In this document: in pieces, positions 25,073 to 33,470 of the stretch
Layout of the letters: each line of letters opens with the position of its first letter
Numbering within the stretch: the first letter of the stretch is position 1
Assembly (NCBI GenBank): GCA_947461205.1
Contig: CANHJG010000034.1
Location: forward strand, 1-42,660
Origin: Opitutia bacterium
GTDB taxonomy: Bacteria > Verrucomicrobiota > Verrucomicrobiia > Opitutales > Opitutaceae
Length of the DNA stretch: 42,660 nt
Direction: 5' to 3'
Position numbers and translations under genes: made by a program
Notes under the pieces: model-generated
The model's input: only the letters and a program-made list of their open reading frames with translations
Databases searched by the model: none
What the model was told of the DNA's origin: nothing

Positions 25073-25332
25073 GGGGAAAACGCCGCGCAACCGCACAGCC
25101 GGCGGAGGCAACGCTCCCACTATGACACTGGCAACCCCCTTTTTCCCGCGGGCGCTTGCGCCCCCACAGAGCGGGGGAAATAATTCCGTCACCTTTCGGA
25201 AACCGCCGCGTCTATCCGAACCGCGCACTGCCTGTTTCCCGCCGGCCCGGTTTCGCGAGAGTTTCATTGCGCCGACCACATTTCCCCCCATCCCTTCCTC
25301 CCTTCCTTAAATCGCCCTTCCCCTCTTCCCTC

Positions 25333-26859
25333 ATGGCCAAATCGAAAAGCTACGGTGGTATCGTCATTCTTGCCCTCCTCATCGGCGGCGCCTCCGCCGG
25401 CGCTTGGTATTACTTCAATACCAAGACCGACAAGGCACCCGAATTCCAGGTGACGAAGGTGTCCCGCGGCGACATCATCCAAACCGTCACGGCCACCGGC
25501 GATCTCCAGCCCGTCGTCACCGTCGACATCGGCGCCCAAGTTTCCGGCCAGATCAAAGAAGTGTTCGTCGACTACAACTCCAAGGTCAAAGCCGGCGATA
25601 TCCTCGCCCGCATCGATGAGGCAACCCCCACCCAACGCCTCAAACAGGCTGAAGCCGATCTCGAGTCCACCAAAGCCAGCAACCGCCTCCTCCAACTCGG
25701 GGCCGACCGCACCCGCGATCTCGCTGCGAAGAAACTCGTTTCCCAAGCGGAACTCGACAGCGCCGAGGCCCAGCTCGCGCAATCCAACGCCACGATGCTT
25801 ACCCGCACCGCCGCCGTCGAAAACGCCAAGCTCGACCTCGCGCGCTGCACCATCATCGCCCCGATCGACGGCATGGTCCTCGACCGCAAGACCGACAAAG
25901 GCCGCACCGTCAACGCTAGCATGAACGCCCCCGTTCTCTTCACCCTCGTCAACGATCTCACCAAAATGCAGATCAACGCCGCCGTCGCCGAAGCCGACAT
26001 CGGCAGCATCGCCGAGGGCCAAGAGGTCAAGTTCACCGTCGACGCCTTTCCCAACCGCACCTTCGCGGGCACGGTCCGGATGGTCCGCAACGCCGCCAGC
26101 GTCAGCCAAAGCGTCGTCTCCTACGCCACCATCATCGATGTCAACAACGACGACTCCAAGCTCAAGCCCGGCATGACCGCCAACGTCTCCATTATCGTTC
26201 AACAACGCCCCAATGTCCTCCGGATCGCCAACGGCGCCCTCCGGGTCCGCGTCCCGCAAGAAGTGCTCGCCGCCGCCCCCGCTCCCGCCGCCGCTCCGGG
26301 AGCGGCCAAGACCGGAGAAAAATCTGGCGCTTCCGCCACCATGACCGATGACGAACGCATGACGGCCACCATGGCGATCATGCGCGAAATCGGCTTCGAG
26401 CGCGGCACCCCGGCCTCCCCCGAGCAGATCGAAAAGGCGAAACTCCTCGCCAAGGGCAAAGGCCTCGATCCCGATCTCATCGCCGCCCGCCTCGCGACCC
26501 CCGGTGCCCGCAAGGGCGGCAAGGGCGGCGACAGCGGTCGCGGCGGCAGCGGCGCCCGCCCGAGCGGCCCCGGCGGCGACCGCGGCTTCAACAGCACCGT
26601 CGTCACCCGTTCGCTCTACAAGTTCGTCGATCCGACCGCAGCCGACAAAGACAAGCGGGTCACGCAGGTCATGGCCAAGCTCGGGGTCTCCGATGGCTTT
26701 ACGACCGAAGTTCTCGAAGGCATCGCCGAGGGCGAGACCATCATCACCGGCGTCATCATGCCCGGCGCCGCTCCGGCTGCCGCCGGCGCGCCCCCCGGCG
26801 CCTCGAACCCGTTCAGCGGCCGCAGCAGCATGGGTAGCTCGTCGCGCGGCCCGCGCTAA
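25333..26859 (+). CDS. MacA-like periplasmic adaptor of an ABC efflux system
   Basis: A 508-residue membrane-fusion protein. An N-terminal membrane anchor (about residues 8-28) is followed by the VTATGDLQPVVTVDIGAQVS lipoyl start, a helical hairpin (residues 95-175) with KLVSQAELDSAEAQLAQS, IIAPIDGMVL in the second lipoyl half, and a beta-barrel to about residue 310. A long insert (about 316-420) rich in Gly, Ala and Lys separates this from the last domain, RSLYKFVDPTAADKDKRVTQ to the GETIITGVIMPG stretch. It precedes the ATPase and permease genes by 31 bases and forms with them a MacAB-type exporter. The outer-membrane TolC-like partner is not in the window. Confidence 0.9.
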   Translation: MAKSKSYGGIVILALLIGGASAGAWYYFNTKTDKAPEFQVTKVSRGDIIQTVTATGDLQPVVTVDIGAQVSGQIKEVFVDYNSKVKAGDILARIDEATPTQRLKQAEADLESTKASNRLLQLGADRTRDLAAKKLVSQAELDSAEAQLAQSNATMLTRTAAVENAKLDLARCTIIAPIDGMVLDRKTDKGRTVNASMNAPVLFTLVNDLTKMQINAAVAEADIGSIAEGQEVKFTVDAFPNRTFAGTVRMVRNAASVSQSVVSYATIIDVNNDDSKLKPGMTANVSIIVQQRPNVLRIANGALRVRVPQEVLAAAPAPAAAPGAAKTGEKSGASATMTDDERMTATMAIMREIGFERGTPASPEQIEKAKLLAKGKGLDPDLIAARLATPGARKGGKGGDSGRGGSGARPSGPGGDRGFNSTVVTRSLYKFVDPTAADKDKRVTQVMAKLGVSDGFTTEVLEGIAEGETIITGVIMPGAAPAAAGAPPGASNPFSGRSSMGSSSRGPR

Positions 26860-26890
26860 GGCGCGCCAATTTCGGCCGGAATCTCCTCCC

Positions 26891-27670
26891 ATGTCCTCTC
26901 TCGTCGTCCAAATTAAGGACATCCATAAAATCTATGAGTCCGGCGAAGTCCCGGTGCACGCCGTGCGTGGGGTGAGCCTCGATATCCACCGGGGCGAGTT
27001 CATCGCCCTCATGGGTGCCAGCGGCTCCGGCAAATCCACCCTCATGAACATGCTGGGCTGTCTCGACCGGCAGACCAAGGGCACCTACCTCCTCGACGGT
27101 ATCGATATCGACAAACTCGACCGCAACCAACTCGCCGATCTTCGCAACCAAAAGCTCGGTTTCGTCTTTCAGGGCTTCAACCTCCTCGCCCGCACCACCG
27201 CCCTCGAGAACGTCGAGCTCCCCATGCTCTACGGCCGCCACCGCAAGGCCTCCTCCGACGAAATCCGCGAGCGCGCCATGCACTGCCTCGAAATCGTCGG
27301 CCTCGCCAACCGCGCTGATCACATGCCCAACCAGCTCTCGGGCGGCCAGCAGCAGCGCGTCGCCATCGCCCGCGGCCTCGTCAACTCCCCCCAAGTCCTC
27401 CTCGCCGACGAACCCACCGGCAATCTCGACTCGAAAACCTCCGTCGAAGTCATGGGCGTTTTCCAAAAACTCAACGACCAGGGCATCACCATCGTCATGG
27501 TCACCCACGAGCTCGACGTCGCGCACTATTGCAAACGCAACCTGATCTTGCGCGACGGCGTCGTCGTCCGTGATGCTCCGGTCGAAAACCGTTCCATCGC
27601 CGCGGAAGAGATGAAACGCCTCAAGCAAGCCGAGACCGCCGCCAAGCTCACCACCGCCGCCCACGCCTGA
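26891..27670 (+). CDS. MacB-type ABC transporter ATP-binding protein
   Basis: A 259-residue ATPase of the LolD/MacB class. Walker A GASGSGKST is at residues 42-50, the Q-loop is in FVFQGFNLLA (91-100), the signature LSGGQQQRVAIARGL starts at 149 and Walker B LLADEPTGNLD is at 170-180, followed by the switch His in MVTHELD. The C-terminal tail is Ala/Lys-rich. In MacAB of E. coli the ATPase and permease are fused; here they are separate genes 12 bases apart, the split form common outside enterobacteria. The ATPase drives export through the permease and adaptor. Confidence 0.93.
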   Translation: MSSLVVQIKDIHKIYESGEVPVHAVRGVSLDIHRGEFIALMGASGSGKSTLMNMLGCLDRQTKGTYLLDGIDIDKLDRNQLADLRNQKLGFVFQGFNLLARTTALENVELPMLYGRHRKASSDEIRERAMHCLEIVGLANRADHMPNQLSGGQQQRVAIARGLVNSPQVLLADEPTGNLDSKTSVEVMGVFQKLNDQGITIVMVTHELDVAHYCKRNLILRDGVVVRDAPVENRSIAAEEMKRLKQAETAAKLTTAAHA

Positions 27671-27682
27671 GGCCGTCCCGCC

Positions 27683-28891
27683 ATGAGATTCACCAACACC
27701 CTCCGCGTCGCCCTTCGCGCCCTCCGCCGCAACACCATGCGCTCGATGCTCACCGCCCTGGGCATGATCATCGGTGTCGCCGCCGTCATCACCATGGTCA
27801 GCATCGGCAACGGCGCGAAAGCCCAGGTCGAGGCCCAGGTCGCCTCCCTCGGCCAAAACCTCATCACCGTCATGCCCGGCAGCTCCTCCAGCGGCGGCAC
27901 GCGCGGCGGCTACGGCAGCTCAACCTCGCTCACCCCGGAAGACGCCGACGCCATCCTCGCCGACGTGAAGGGCATCGACGGCCTCAGCCCCGAAGTGCGC
28001 GACCGTAGCCAGATCCTCGCCAACGGTCTCAACTGGAACACTAACATCAACGGCGTCGGCCCCGACTACCCCTACGTCCGCAACTGGCCCATGGCCTCGG
28101 GCTCCATGTTCACTGAGCAGGATATCAAGTCACTCGCCAAAGTCTGCGTGATCGGCAAGACCGTCGCCGATCAAGTTTTCCCCAACGAAGACCCGGTCGG
28201 CCAGACCCTCCGCATTCGCAATCTCCCGTTCCGTATTCTCGGCGTCCTCTCGCCCAAAGGCTTCAGTATCTTCGGTTCCGATGAAGACGACGCCGTCCTC
28301 ATCCCCTACACCTCGCACATGCGCCGGGTCTCGCGCCGCACCAACATCAGCATGATCCGCATTCAGGCCGCCGAAGCCGACGAGATCGCCTCGGTCAAAC
28401 TCGCCGTCGAAGACCTCCTCACCCAGCGTCGCCGCGGCCGTGAACCCGACTTCACCGTTCGCACCCAGGAAGAACTCGCCACCGCCGCCACCGCCACCGC
28501 CAAGACCATGACCGGCCTCCTCGCCGGCATCGCCGGCGTCTCCCTCATCGTCGGCGGTATTGGCATCATGAATATTATGCTCGTCTCCGTCACCGAACGC
28601 ACCCGCGAGATCGGCATCCGCCTCGCCATCGGCGCCCACGGCCGCGACGTCCTCACCCAATTCCTGATCGAGGCCATTCTCCTCAGCTCCCTCGGCGGCC
28701 TGATCGGGGTCTGCGTCGGCGTCGGGGGGTCTCAACTGCTCTCCTACTACAACGGGTGGCCCGTCCTCGTGCCCACCCTCTGGATCGCCATCTCCGTCGC
28801 GGGCAGCGCCGTCGTCGGCATCGTCTCCGGCTTTTACCCGGCCTACAAAGCCGCCCAACTCGACCCCATCGACGCCCTCCGCTACGAGTAA
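27683..28891 (+). CDS. MacB-type ABC transporter permease
   Basis: A 402-residue FtsX/MacB-superfamily membrane protein. The first membrane helix (MLTALGMIIGVAAVITMVSI, about 22-41) is followed by a large periplasmic domain (to about 275) with an SSSSGGTRGGYGSS loop, then three C-terminal helices (GLLAGIAGVSLIVGGIGIMN, LSSLGGLIGVCVGVGGSQLL and the WIAISVAGSAVVGIVSGF stretch). ERTREIGIRLAIGA is the coupling block in contact with the ATPase, and AAQLDPIDALRYE is the standard C-terminus. The strong terminator at 28920 ends the operon. Confidence 0.93.
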   Translation: MRFTNTLRVALRALRRNTMRSMLTALGMIIGVAAVITMVSIGNGAKAQVEAQVASLGQNLITVMPGSSSSGGTRGGYGSSTSLTPEDADAILADVKGIDGLSPEVRDRSQILANGLNWNTNINGVGPDYPYVRNWPMASGSMFTEQDIKSLAKVCVIGKTVADQVFPNEDPVGQTLRIRNLPFRILGVLSPKGFSIFGSDEDDAVLIPYTSHMRRVSRRTNISMIRIQAAEADEIASVKLAVEDLLTQRRRGREPDFTVRTQEELATAATATAKTMTGLLAGIAGVSLIVGGIGIMNIMLVSVTERTREIGIRLAIGAHGRDVLTQFLIEAILLSSLGGLIGVCVGVGGSQLLSYYNGWPVLVPTLWIAISVAGSAVVGIVSGFYPAYKAAQLDPIDALRYE

Positions 28892-28919
28892 GCCTCGCCC
28901 GTTCCCCTCGCTTTCCCCC

Positions 28920-28949
28920 GGGGCGCAGTTTCCACTGCGCCCCTTTTTT
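28920..28949 (+). terminator. Rho-independent terminator of the MacAB-type operon
   Basis: A perfect 10-base stem, GGGGCGCAGT (28920-28929) with ACTGCGCCCC (28934-28943), a four-base loop TTCC, and six T directly after (28944-28949). It lies 28 bases after the permease stop. Confidence 0.92.
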
Positions 28950-29002
28950 GCGCCCCCACCTTCTTGCTGCGCCCGACCGGCAACGCGCCACCTTTTCCTC
29001 CC

Positions 29003-30292
29003 ATGCGCCCCGCCTGTTTCCTCCTCCTGTTCGCGTCCCTCCTCCTCCCCTCCGCTCCTGCATCCGCCCAACCCGCCGCCGACTCAGCCGCGCACCCCGC
29101 CCTCCGCCGCTCGGCCGAGGCCGCCTACCAACGCAAAGACTTCGCCGCCGCCCGCGACGCCTATGCCGCGGCCCTCGCCCTGCGCCCCGATTCCCCGCGT
29201 TACCTGCACCACCTCGCTGCTACACAGGCCCTCACCGGCCGCCCCGACGAGGCCCTTGCCACCTTGCACCGTCTCACCGCACTCGGCGTCGCGACGGCCG
29301 TGGAACGCGATCCCGACTTCGCCTCCCTCCAGGGCACCCCAGCCTTCAACGCCGTCCGCACCGCGCTCGCCGCCAATCGCGAGCCGCAGGGCCAGGCCGA
29401 CCTGCTCGTCGCACTCCCCGGCCGCACCGGCATCATCGAGGGCCTCGCTTTTCGCGACCGCACTGGCGACCTCTTTCTCGGCGATGTTCACCAACGCTGC
29501 ATCTGGCGCCGCGACCGCGACGGCCGCGTCACCCGCTATAGCGCCGAGGACGAAGAACTCCTCGGCGTCTTCGGTCTTGCCCTCGACGAAACCCGCCAGA
29601 CGCTCTGGGCCGCCACCTCCGCCGTCCCTGAGATGAGCGGTTTCACCAAGGACCAGAAAGGCCACGCCGCCCTCGCTGCCTTCAGCCTCGTCACCGGCGA
29701 ACTCCGCCGCGTCGTCGACGTCCCCTCCGACGGCCGCGATCACGTGCTCGGCGATCTCCTCGTCGCCCCCGACGGCACGATTTACGCCACCGACAGCGCG
29801 GCTCCCATCATTTGGCGCTACCTTCCCGGCGCCGAGGAAATGGACAAACTCGTCGAGTATCCCGGCTTCGTTTCCCTCCAAGGCCTCGTCCTCACCCAAC
29901 GCACCCTCCTGGTCGCCGACTACGCCAACGGCCTCTTCGCCATCGACCTCTCCGACTCAGCCCCGGTCGTGCGCGCCCTCGCCCCGCCACCCCACGCCAC
30001 GCTGCTCGGCCTCGACGGCCTCGCGCCGGGCCCCGACGGCCTTTTCGCCGTGCAAAACGGCGTGTCTCCCCAACGCCTCGTCCGCATCACCCTCTCCCCC
30101 GATCTCACCACCGTGACCGGCGTCACCGTCCTCGCTGCCGCTCTTCCGCACCTCGACGACCTCGCGCTCGTCACACTCGTCAACGGCCGCCCCACCTTCA
30201 TCGCCAACGCTGGCTGGGACCAGTTCGATCCTGCCAAATCCCCCTCCCCCCCCTCCCACGCCGTCCGTATTTTTCAGGCCGCCCTCCCTTAG
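29003..30292 (+). CDS. Secreted TPR and beta-propeller (SMP-30-like) protein
   Basis: A 429-residue protein with a signal peptide (CFLLLFASLLLPSAPASAQP). Residues about 30-100 form a tetratricopeptide-like helical unit (SAEAAYQRKDFAAARDAYAA, then ALRPDSPRYLHHLAATQALTG). From about 135 on it has repeated blades of SMP-30/strictosidine-synthase type: GIIEGLAFRDRTGDLFLGDV, GVFGLALDETRQTLWAA, VLGDLLVAPDGTIYATDS and LLGLDGLAPGPDGLFAVQNG. The propeller may bind a ligand or hydrolyse a lactone; catalytic residues cannot be picked with confidence. It is the only gene between the terminator at 28920 and the following 460-base gap, so it is probably a monocistronic unit. Confidence 0.75.
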   Translation: MRPACFLLLFASLLLPSAPASAQPAADSAAHPALRRSAEAAYQRKDFAAARDAYAAALALRPDSPRYLHHLAATQALTGRPDEALATLHRLTALGVATAVERDPDFASLQGTPAFNAVRTALAANREPQGQADLLVALPGRTGIIEGLAFRDRTGDLFLGDVHQRCIWRRDRDGRVTRYSAEDEELLGVFGLALDETRQTLWAATSAVPEMSGFTKDQKGHAALAAFSLVTGELRRVVDVPSDGRDHVLGDLLVAPDGTIYATDSAAPIIWRYLPGAEEMDKLVEYPGFVSLQGLVLTQRTLLVADYANGLFAIDLSDSAPVVRALAPPPHATLLGLDGLAPGPDGLFAVQNGVSPQRLVRITLSPDLTTVTGVTVLAAALPHLDDLALVTLVNGRPTFIANAGWDQFDPAKSPSPPSHAVRIFQAALP

Positions 30293-30755
30293 CCCGCCTC
30301 CCTCACGCTCTCCGGCGTAAATTCTTTTTCGGCGGGCGCACCTCCCTCCGCCCCGCCGCCACGGAGCAAACACCGCGTCCGCTCCGGGAGCTCCGTGGGC
30401 TGGGCTCCGGCCCTCGGTGAAATCGGTGTGCGCAAGTTCCGGATGCACGATCCGGGTGAGCGTCTCCCTCCCGCGCCGCGGTTCACCCGCCCCAAACGCA
30501 CCGCCCGCCACGCCTGCGCACCGCCCTCCCGTCGATGCCCCCGCCCCAGCGCGACACTCACGTCCGTTGATTTCCCGAGCACCGGTTTGGCCTGGCCCGG
30601 TCGTCCCCGCCCGCGGGTTTGCGTTCTTTTTTTGCGGACGTTGCCAGGTCGTCGCGCCTCAGCCGGCGCGAATCCGCACCCGCCGCCGCCCCTCCGTGAT
30701 CTTGCCTCCGGCACTTGCTCCGCGCGCCACGTCGCTCCACGTTGGCGCCCCATCC
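30293..30755. other. Intergenic region upstream of the NMT1-type ABC importer
   Basis: About 460 bases with no convincing gene. I looked for a thiamine-pyrophosphate riboswitch because importers of this class often carry thiamine precursors, and found no CTGAGA block or matching helix set. An inverted repeat with 9-base arms lies at 30359-30398. The promoter of the importer operon presumably lies here, but no clear -35/-10 pair was found. Confidence 0.5.
30359..30398. repeat. Inverted repeat with perfect 9-base arms
   Basis: CCACGGAGC (30359-30367) and GCTCCGTGG (30390-30398) are exactly complementary around a 22-base loop. No T run follows. It lies 67 bases after the propeller gene stop and 360 bases before the importer ATPase; it could be part of a weak terminator or an operator, or be chance in GC-rich DNA. 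Confidence 0.45.
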
Positions 30756-31529
30756 ATGCCCGTGCCGCCGCCCATCGTCGAACTCCAGGACGTCCTCAAA
30801 CGCTTCGGCGACGGCCCGCTCGTGCTCGACCGCGTCAGCTTCGCCGCGCAGCCCGGTGATTTCGTTTCCCTCATCGGCCCCAGCGGCTGCGGCAAATCCA
30901 CGTTGCTCCGCCTCATCGCCGGCCTCACCCCGCACACCTCCGGCGCCCTCACGGTCGACGGTCGTTCGCCGGACGCCGCCGCCGCCGACCTCGCGTTCGT
31001 CTTCCAAGAGCCGACGCTCCTCCCGTGGTTGACGGTGGCCGCCAATATCGAACTCCCGCTCTCCCTGCGCGGCATTGCGCCCGCCGAACGCACCACCACC
31101 CGCCGCCGCGTCCTCGAGCTCGTCCGCCTCCCCGAAAAAGCCGACGCGTATCCGCGCCAACTTTCCGGCGGTCAAAAAATGCGCGTGTCCATCGCCCGCG
31201 CTCTCGCCCTCTCCCCCAAAATCCTCCTCCTCGACGAACCCTTCGGCGCCCTCGACGAGATGACCCGCGAGCACCTCAACGAGGAACTCCTCACCATCCG
31301 CGAGCGCCACGCGTGGACCGCCTTTTTTGTCACCCACTCCGTCTCCGAAGCCGTCTTTCTGTCCAACCGTATTTGCGTGATGTCGGCCAACCCCGGACAC
31401 GTTCACACCGAAATTCCCGTCCCCTTGCCCTACCCCCGCACCGAGGAAACCCGCCTCTCCCGCCCGTACCACGATCTCGTCGCCGACGTCTCCCGCATTC
31501 TCCGCTCCGTCGAAACCGTCACCGTCTGA
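30756..31529 (+). CDS. ABC importer ATP-binding protein (nitrate/sulfonate/NMT1 class)
   Basis: A 257-residue ATPase of the SsuB/TauB/ThiZ class. Walker A GPSGCGKST, Q-loop FVFQEPTLLPWLTV, signature LSGGQKMRVSIARAL, Walker B ILLLDEPFGALD and the switch FFVTHSVSEAVFLSNRI are all intact; the FVFQEPTLLPW and FGALDEMTR blocks are typical of this import class. Homology begins at ATG 30756; the frame is open upstream without similarity. The permease starts six bases after its stop, and the binding-protein gene completes the set. Confidence 0.92.
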   Translation: MPVPPPIVELQDVLKRFGDGPLVLDRVSFAAQPGDFVSLIGPSGCGKSTLLRLIAGLTPHTSGALTVDGRSPDAAAADLAFVFQEPTLLPWLTVAANIELPLSLRGIAPAERTTTRRRVLELVRLPEKADAYPRQLSGGQKMRVSIARALALSPKILLLDEPFGALDEMTREHLNEELLTIRERHAWTAFFVTHSVSEAVFLSNRICVMSANPGHVHTEIPVPLPYPRTEETRLSRPYHDLVADVSRILRSVETVTV

Positions 31530-31535
31530 CCGCGC

Positions 31536-32327
31536 ATGTCCCGTCGCCTCCAATCCATTTTCCTGCCCGCGGCCACTGGCGCCCTCGTCCTCGCGCTCTG
31601 GTATGGCGTCCACGCGCTGCTCGCGGAGGACCTGCGCTTCCTTCTCCCCACTCCCGTCGCGATCCTCGAGGCCTTCCGCGCCAACGCCGAGGCCCTCGCG
31701 CGCGCCGCCCTCAACACCACCGAAGGCGCCCTCCTCGGGTTCGCCCTCGCCGTCGCCGTCAGCGTCGTCTTCGCCCTTGCCCTCTCCCTCTCGCCCCTCG
31801 TGCGCATCGGCCTCTACCCCTACCTGATGATCCTGCAGATGACCCCCGTGATCGTCTTCGCCCCTATCCTCGTCATCTGGGTCGGCGCCGGCCTCAGGAG
31901 CGTCACGATCATCACGTTTCTCATCTGCTTTTTCCCGCTCGTCGTAAACACCACCCAAGGCCTCGTCTCCACCGACCGCAACCTCGTCGAACTCTTCGCC
32001 ATGTGGCGCACGAGCCGCCTTCAGCAACTCCTCCATCTCCGCGTTCCCGCCGCGCTCCCCTACTTTTTCACCGGGCTCCGCATCTCGGCCACGCTCGCCC
32101 CGATCGGCGCCCTCGTCGGCGACTACACCGCCGGCAGTTCCGCCGGCGACGGCGGCGGCCTCGGCTTCCAAGCCATCATCTACTCCAGCCAGGCCAAATA
32201 CGCCGCGCTCTTCGCCACCGCCGCCACCACCTGCGTCCTCGGCTTCATCTTCACCGCCGGCGTCCTCTCCCTCAGCTGGCTCGCCCTCCACAAGTGGCAC
32301 GATTCCTACGAAACGACCGACAAATAA
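31536..32327 (+). CDS. ABC importer permease (nitrate/sulfonate/NMT1 class)
   Basis: A 263-residue inner-membrane protein with about six hydrophobic segments and the BPD_transp_1 domain. The LPTPVAILEAFRAN block near the start and the LMILQMTPVIVFAPILVIWVG stretch are family features; the EAA-loop that docks on the ATPase reads VELFAMWRTSRLQQLLHLRV followed by PAALPYFFTGLRISA. A Gly-rich GSSAGDGGGLGFQ lies before the last helices, as in SsuC/TauC. It sits between the ATPase (six bases upstream) and the binding protein (59 bases downstream). Confidence 0.92.
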   Translation: MSRRLQSIFLPAATGALVLALWYGVHALLAEDLRFLLPTPVAILEAFRANAEALARAALNTTEGALLGFALAVAVSVVFALALSLSPLVRIGLYPYLMILQMTPVIVFAPILVIWVGAGLRSVTIITFLICFFPLVVNTTQGLVSTDRNLVELFAMWRTSRLQQLLHLRVPAALPYFFTGLRISATLAPIGALVGDYTAGSSAGDGGGLGFQAIIYSSQAKYAALFATAATTCVLGFIFTAGVLSLSWLALHKWHDSYETTDK

Positions 32328-32386
32328 AAAGTCGGTCAGGGTCTCCGACCCGCCCGCCCCCGCTTCCCACTCCACCCGAATTTCCC

Positions 32387-33391
32387 ATGCATCTCACCCG
32401 CCGTCCGCCCGCCTCCGTCCTCCGCCGGCTGCTTCCCGCGCTCGCCGTTGCGCTCTTCGCGTTCTACCTCACCGTCACCGCCGCCACCGCGCCCCTCACC
32501 AAAATCTCCGTCCAACTCGACTGGGTCCCCGAGCCCGAACACGGCGGACTCTACCAAGCCCTCGCCCGCGGCTTCTTCCGCGCAGAGGGCCTCGACGTCA
32601 CGCTCCTCCCCGGCGGCCCCGGCGCGCAGGTCTTGCCCAGCGTCGCCACCGGCAAGGTCGACATCGCCCAGGCCGACTCCACCACCACGCTGCTCCAACA
32701 GGCCGAAGGCCTCCCCTTCGTGCAATTCGCCGCCGTCTTCCAAGACGATCCCGCCGGCATTCTCGTCCACGCCGACAGCCCGGTGCGCACCTTTGCCGAC
32801 CTCAACGGCCAGACCATCATCGCCCGCCCCGGCTGGCCCTTTCTCCAGTTTCTCCAAGAGAAATACCGGCTGAAGCTCAACCTGGTCCCGCAGAATTTCT
32901 CCGTCGCCGCCTTCCTCGGCAACAAGCAGGCGCTCCAGCAGGGCTACTTCATCGCCGAACCCCACCACATCACCGAGGCCGGCGGCCAAGCCCCGCGTTT
33001 CCTCTCCACTTGGGACGCCGGCTTCCGCGCCTACGCCGTGCTGATCACCAACAAAAAATTCGCCCGCGATCACCCCGCCGAACTCCGCGCTTTCACGCGC
33101 GCCTACCTGCGCGGCTGGCACGACTACCTCACCGGCGATCCGACCCCGGCGCACACCGCCCTGAAAAAAGCCCACGCCCCCAACACCGACGCGTTCCTCG
33201 CTTTCTCGCGCCAGGCGATCATCGACGAAAAACTTGTCACCGGTCGCGACGCGACCGGCGGTCCGAAAAATATCGGCCGGCTCGACGCCGCCCGCTACGC
33301 CACCCAGATCGCCCAGCTCGAAGCCCTCGGTCTCCTCCCCAAGGGCAAACTCACCCCCGCCACCGCCTTCACGACCGAGTTCCTCCCGTGA
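32387..33391 (+). CDS. NMT1/THI5-like ABC substrate-binding protein
   Basis: A 334-residue periplasmic protein with a signal peptide (VLRRLLPALAVALFAFYLTV). The mature part opens with ISVQLDWVPEPEHGGLYQAL and ARGFFRAEGLDVTLLPGGPG, the standard start of NMT1/SsuA-like binding proteins, followed by TGKVDIAQADSTTTLLQQ and VRTFADLNGQTIIARPG. The LDW-x-P-x-x-x-H/F-G start resembles thiamine-precursor binders (hydroxymethylpyrimidine), but sulfonate, nitrate and riboflavin binders share it; no thi gene or riboswitch is nearby, so the ligand is left open. The start is ATG 32387, where homology begins. Confidence 0.87.
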   Translation: MHLTRRPPASVLRRLLPALAVALFAFYLTVTAATAPLTKISVQLDWVPEPEHGGLYQALARGFFRAEGLDVTLLPGGPGAQVLPSVATGKVDIAQADSTTTLLQQAEGLPFVQFAAVFQDDPAGILVHADSPVRTFADLNGQTIIARPGWPFLQFLQEKYRLKLNLVPQNFSVAAFLGNKQALQQGYFIAEPHHITEAGGQAPRFLSTWDAGFRAYAVLITNKKFARDHPAELRAFTRAYLRGWHDYLTGDPTPAHTALKKAHAPNTDAFLAFSRQAIIDEKLVTGRDATGGPKNIGRLDAARYATQIAQLEALGLLPKGKLTPATAFTTEFLP

Positions 33392-33470
33392 TTGCTCCGT
33401 GAGCCCGGCCTCGGTCTCTCCAACGCCGGTTCGGCCTCGTGGCGTCTGACTCGTTCGCGGCCAGAATCCG

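Noticed and set aside
30293-30755. TPP riboswitch before the NMT1-class importer
   Set aside because: No CTGAGA core or conserved TPP helices could be found by eye.
30558-32375. 605-codon open frame antisense to the ABC importer genes
   Set aside because: Acidic, Gly-rich low-complexity translation; a shadow of the ATPase and permease genes.
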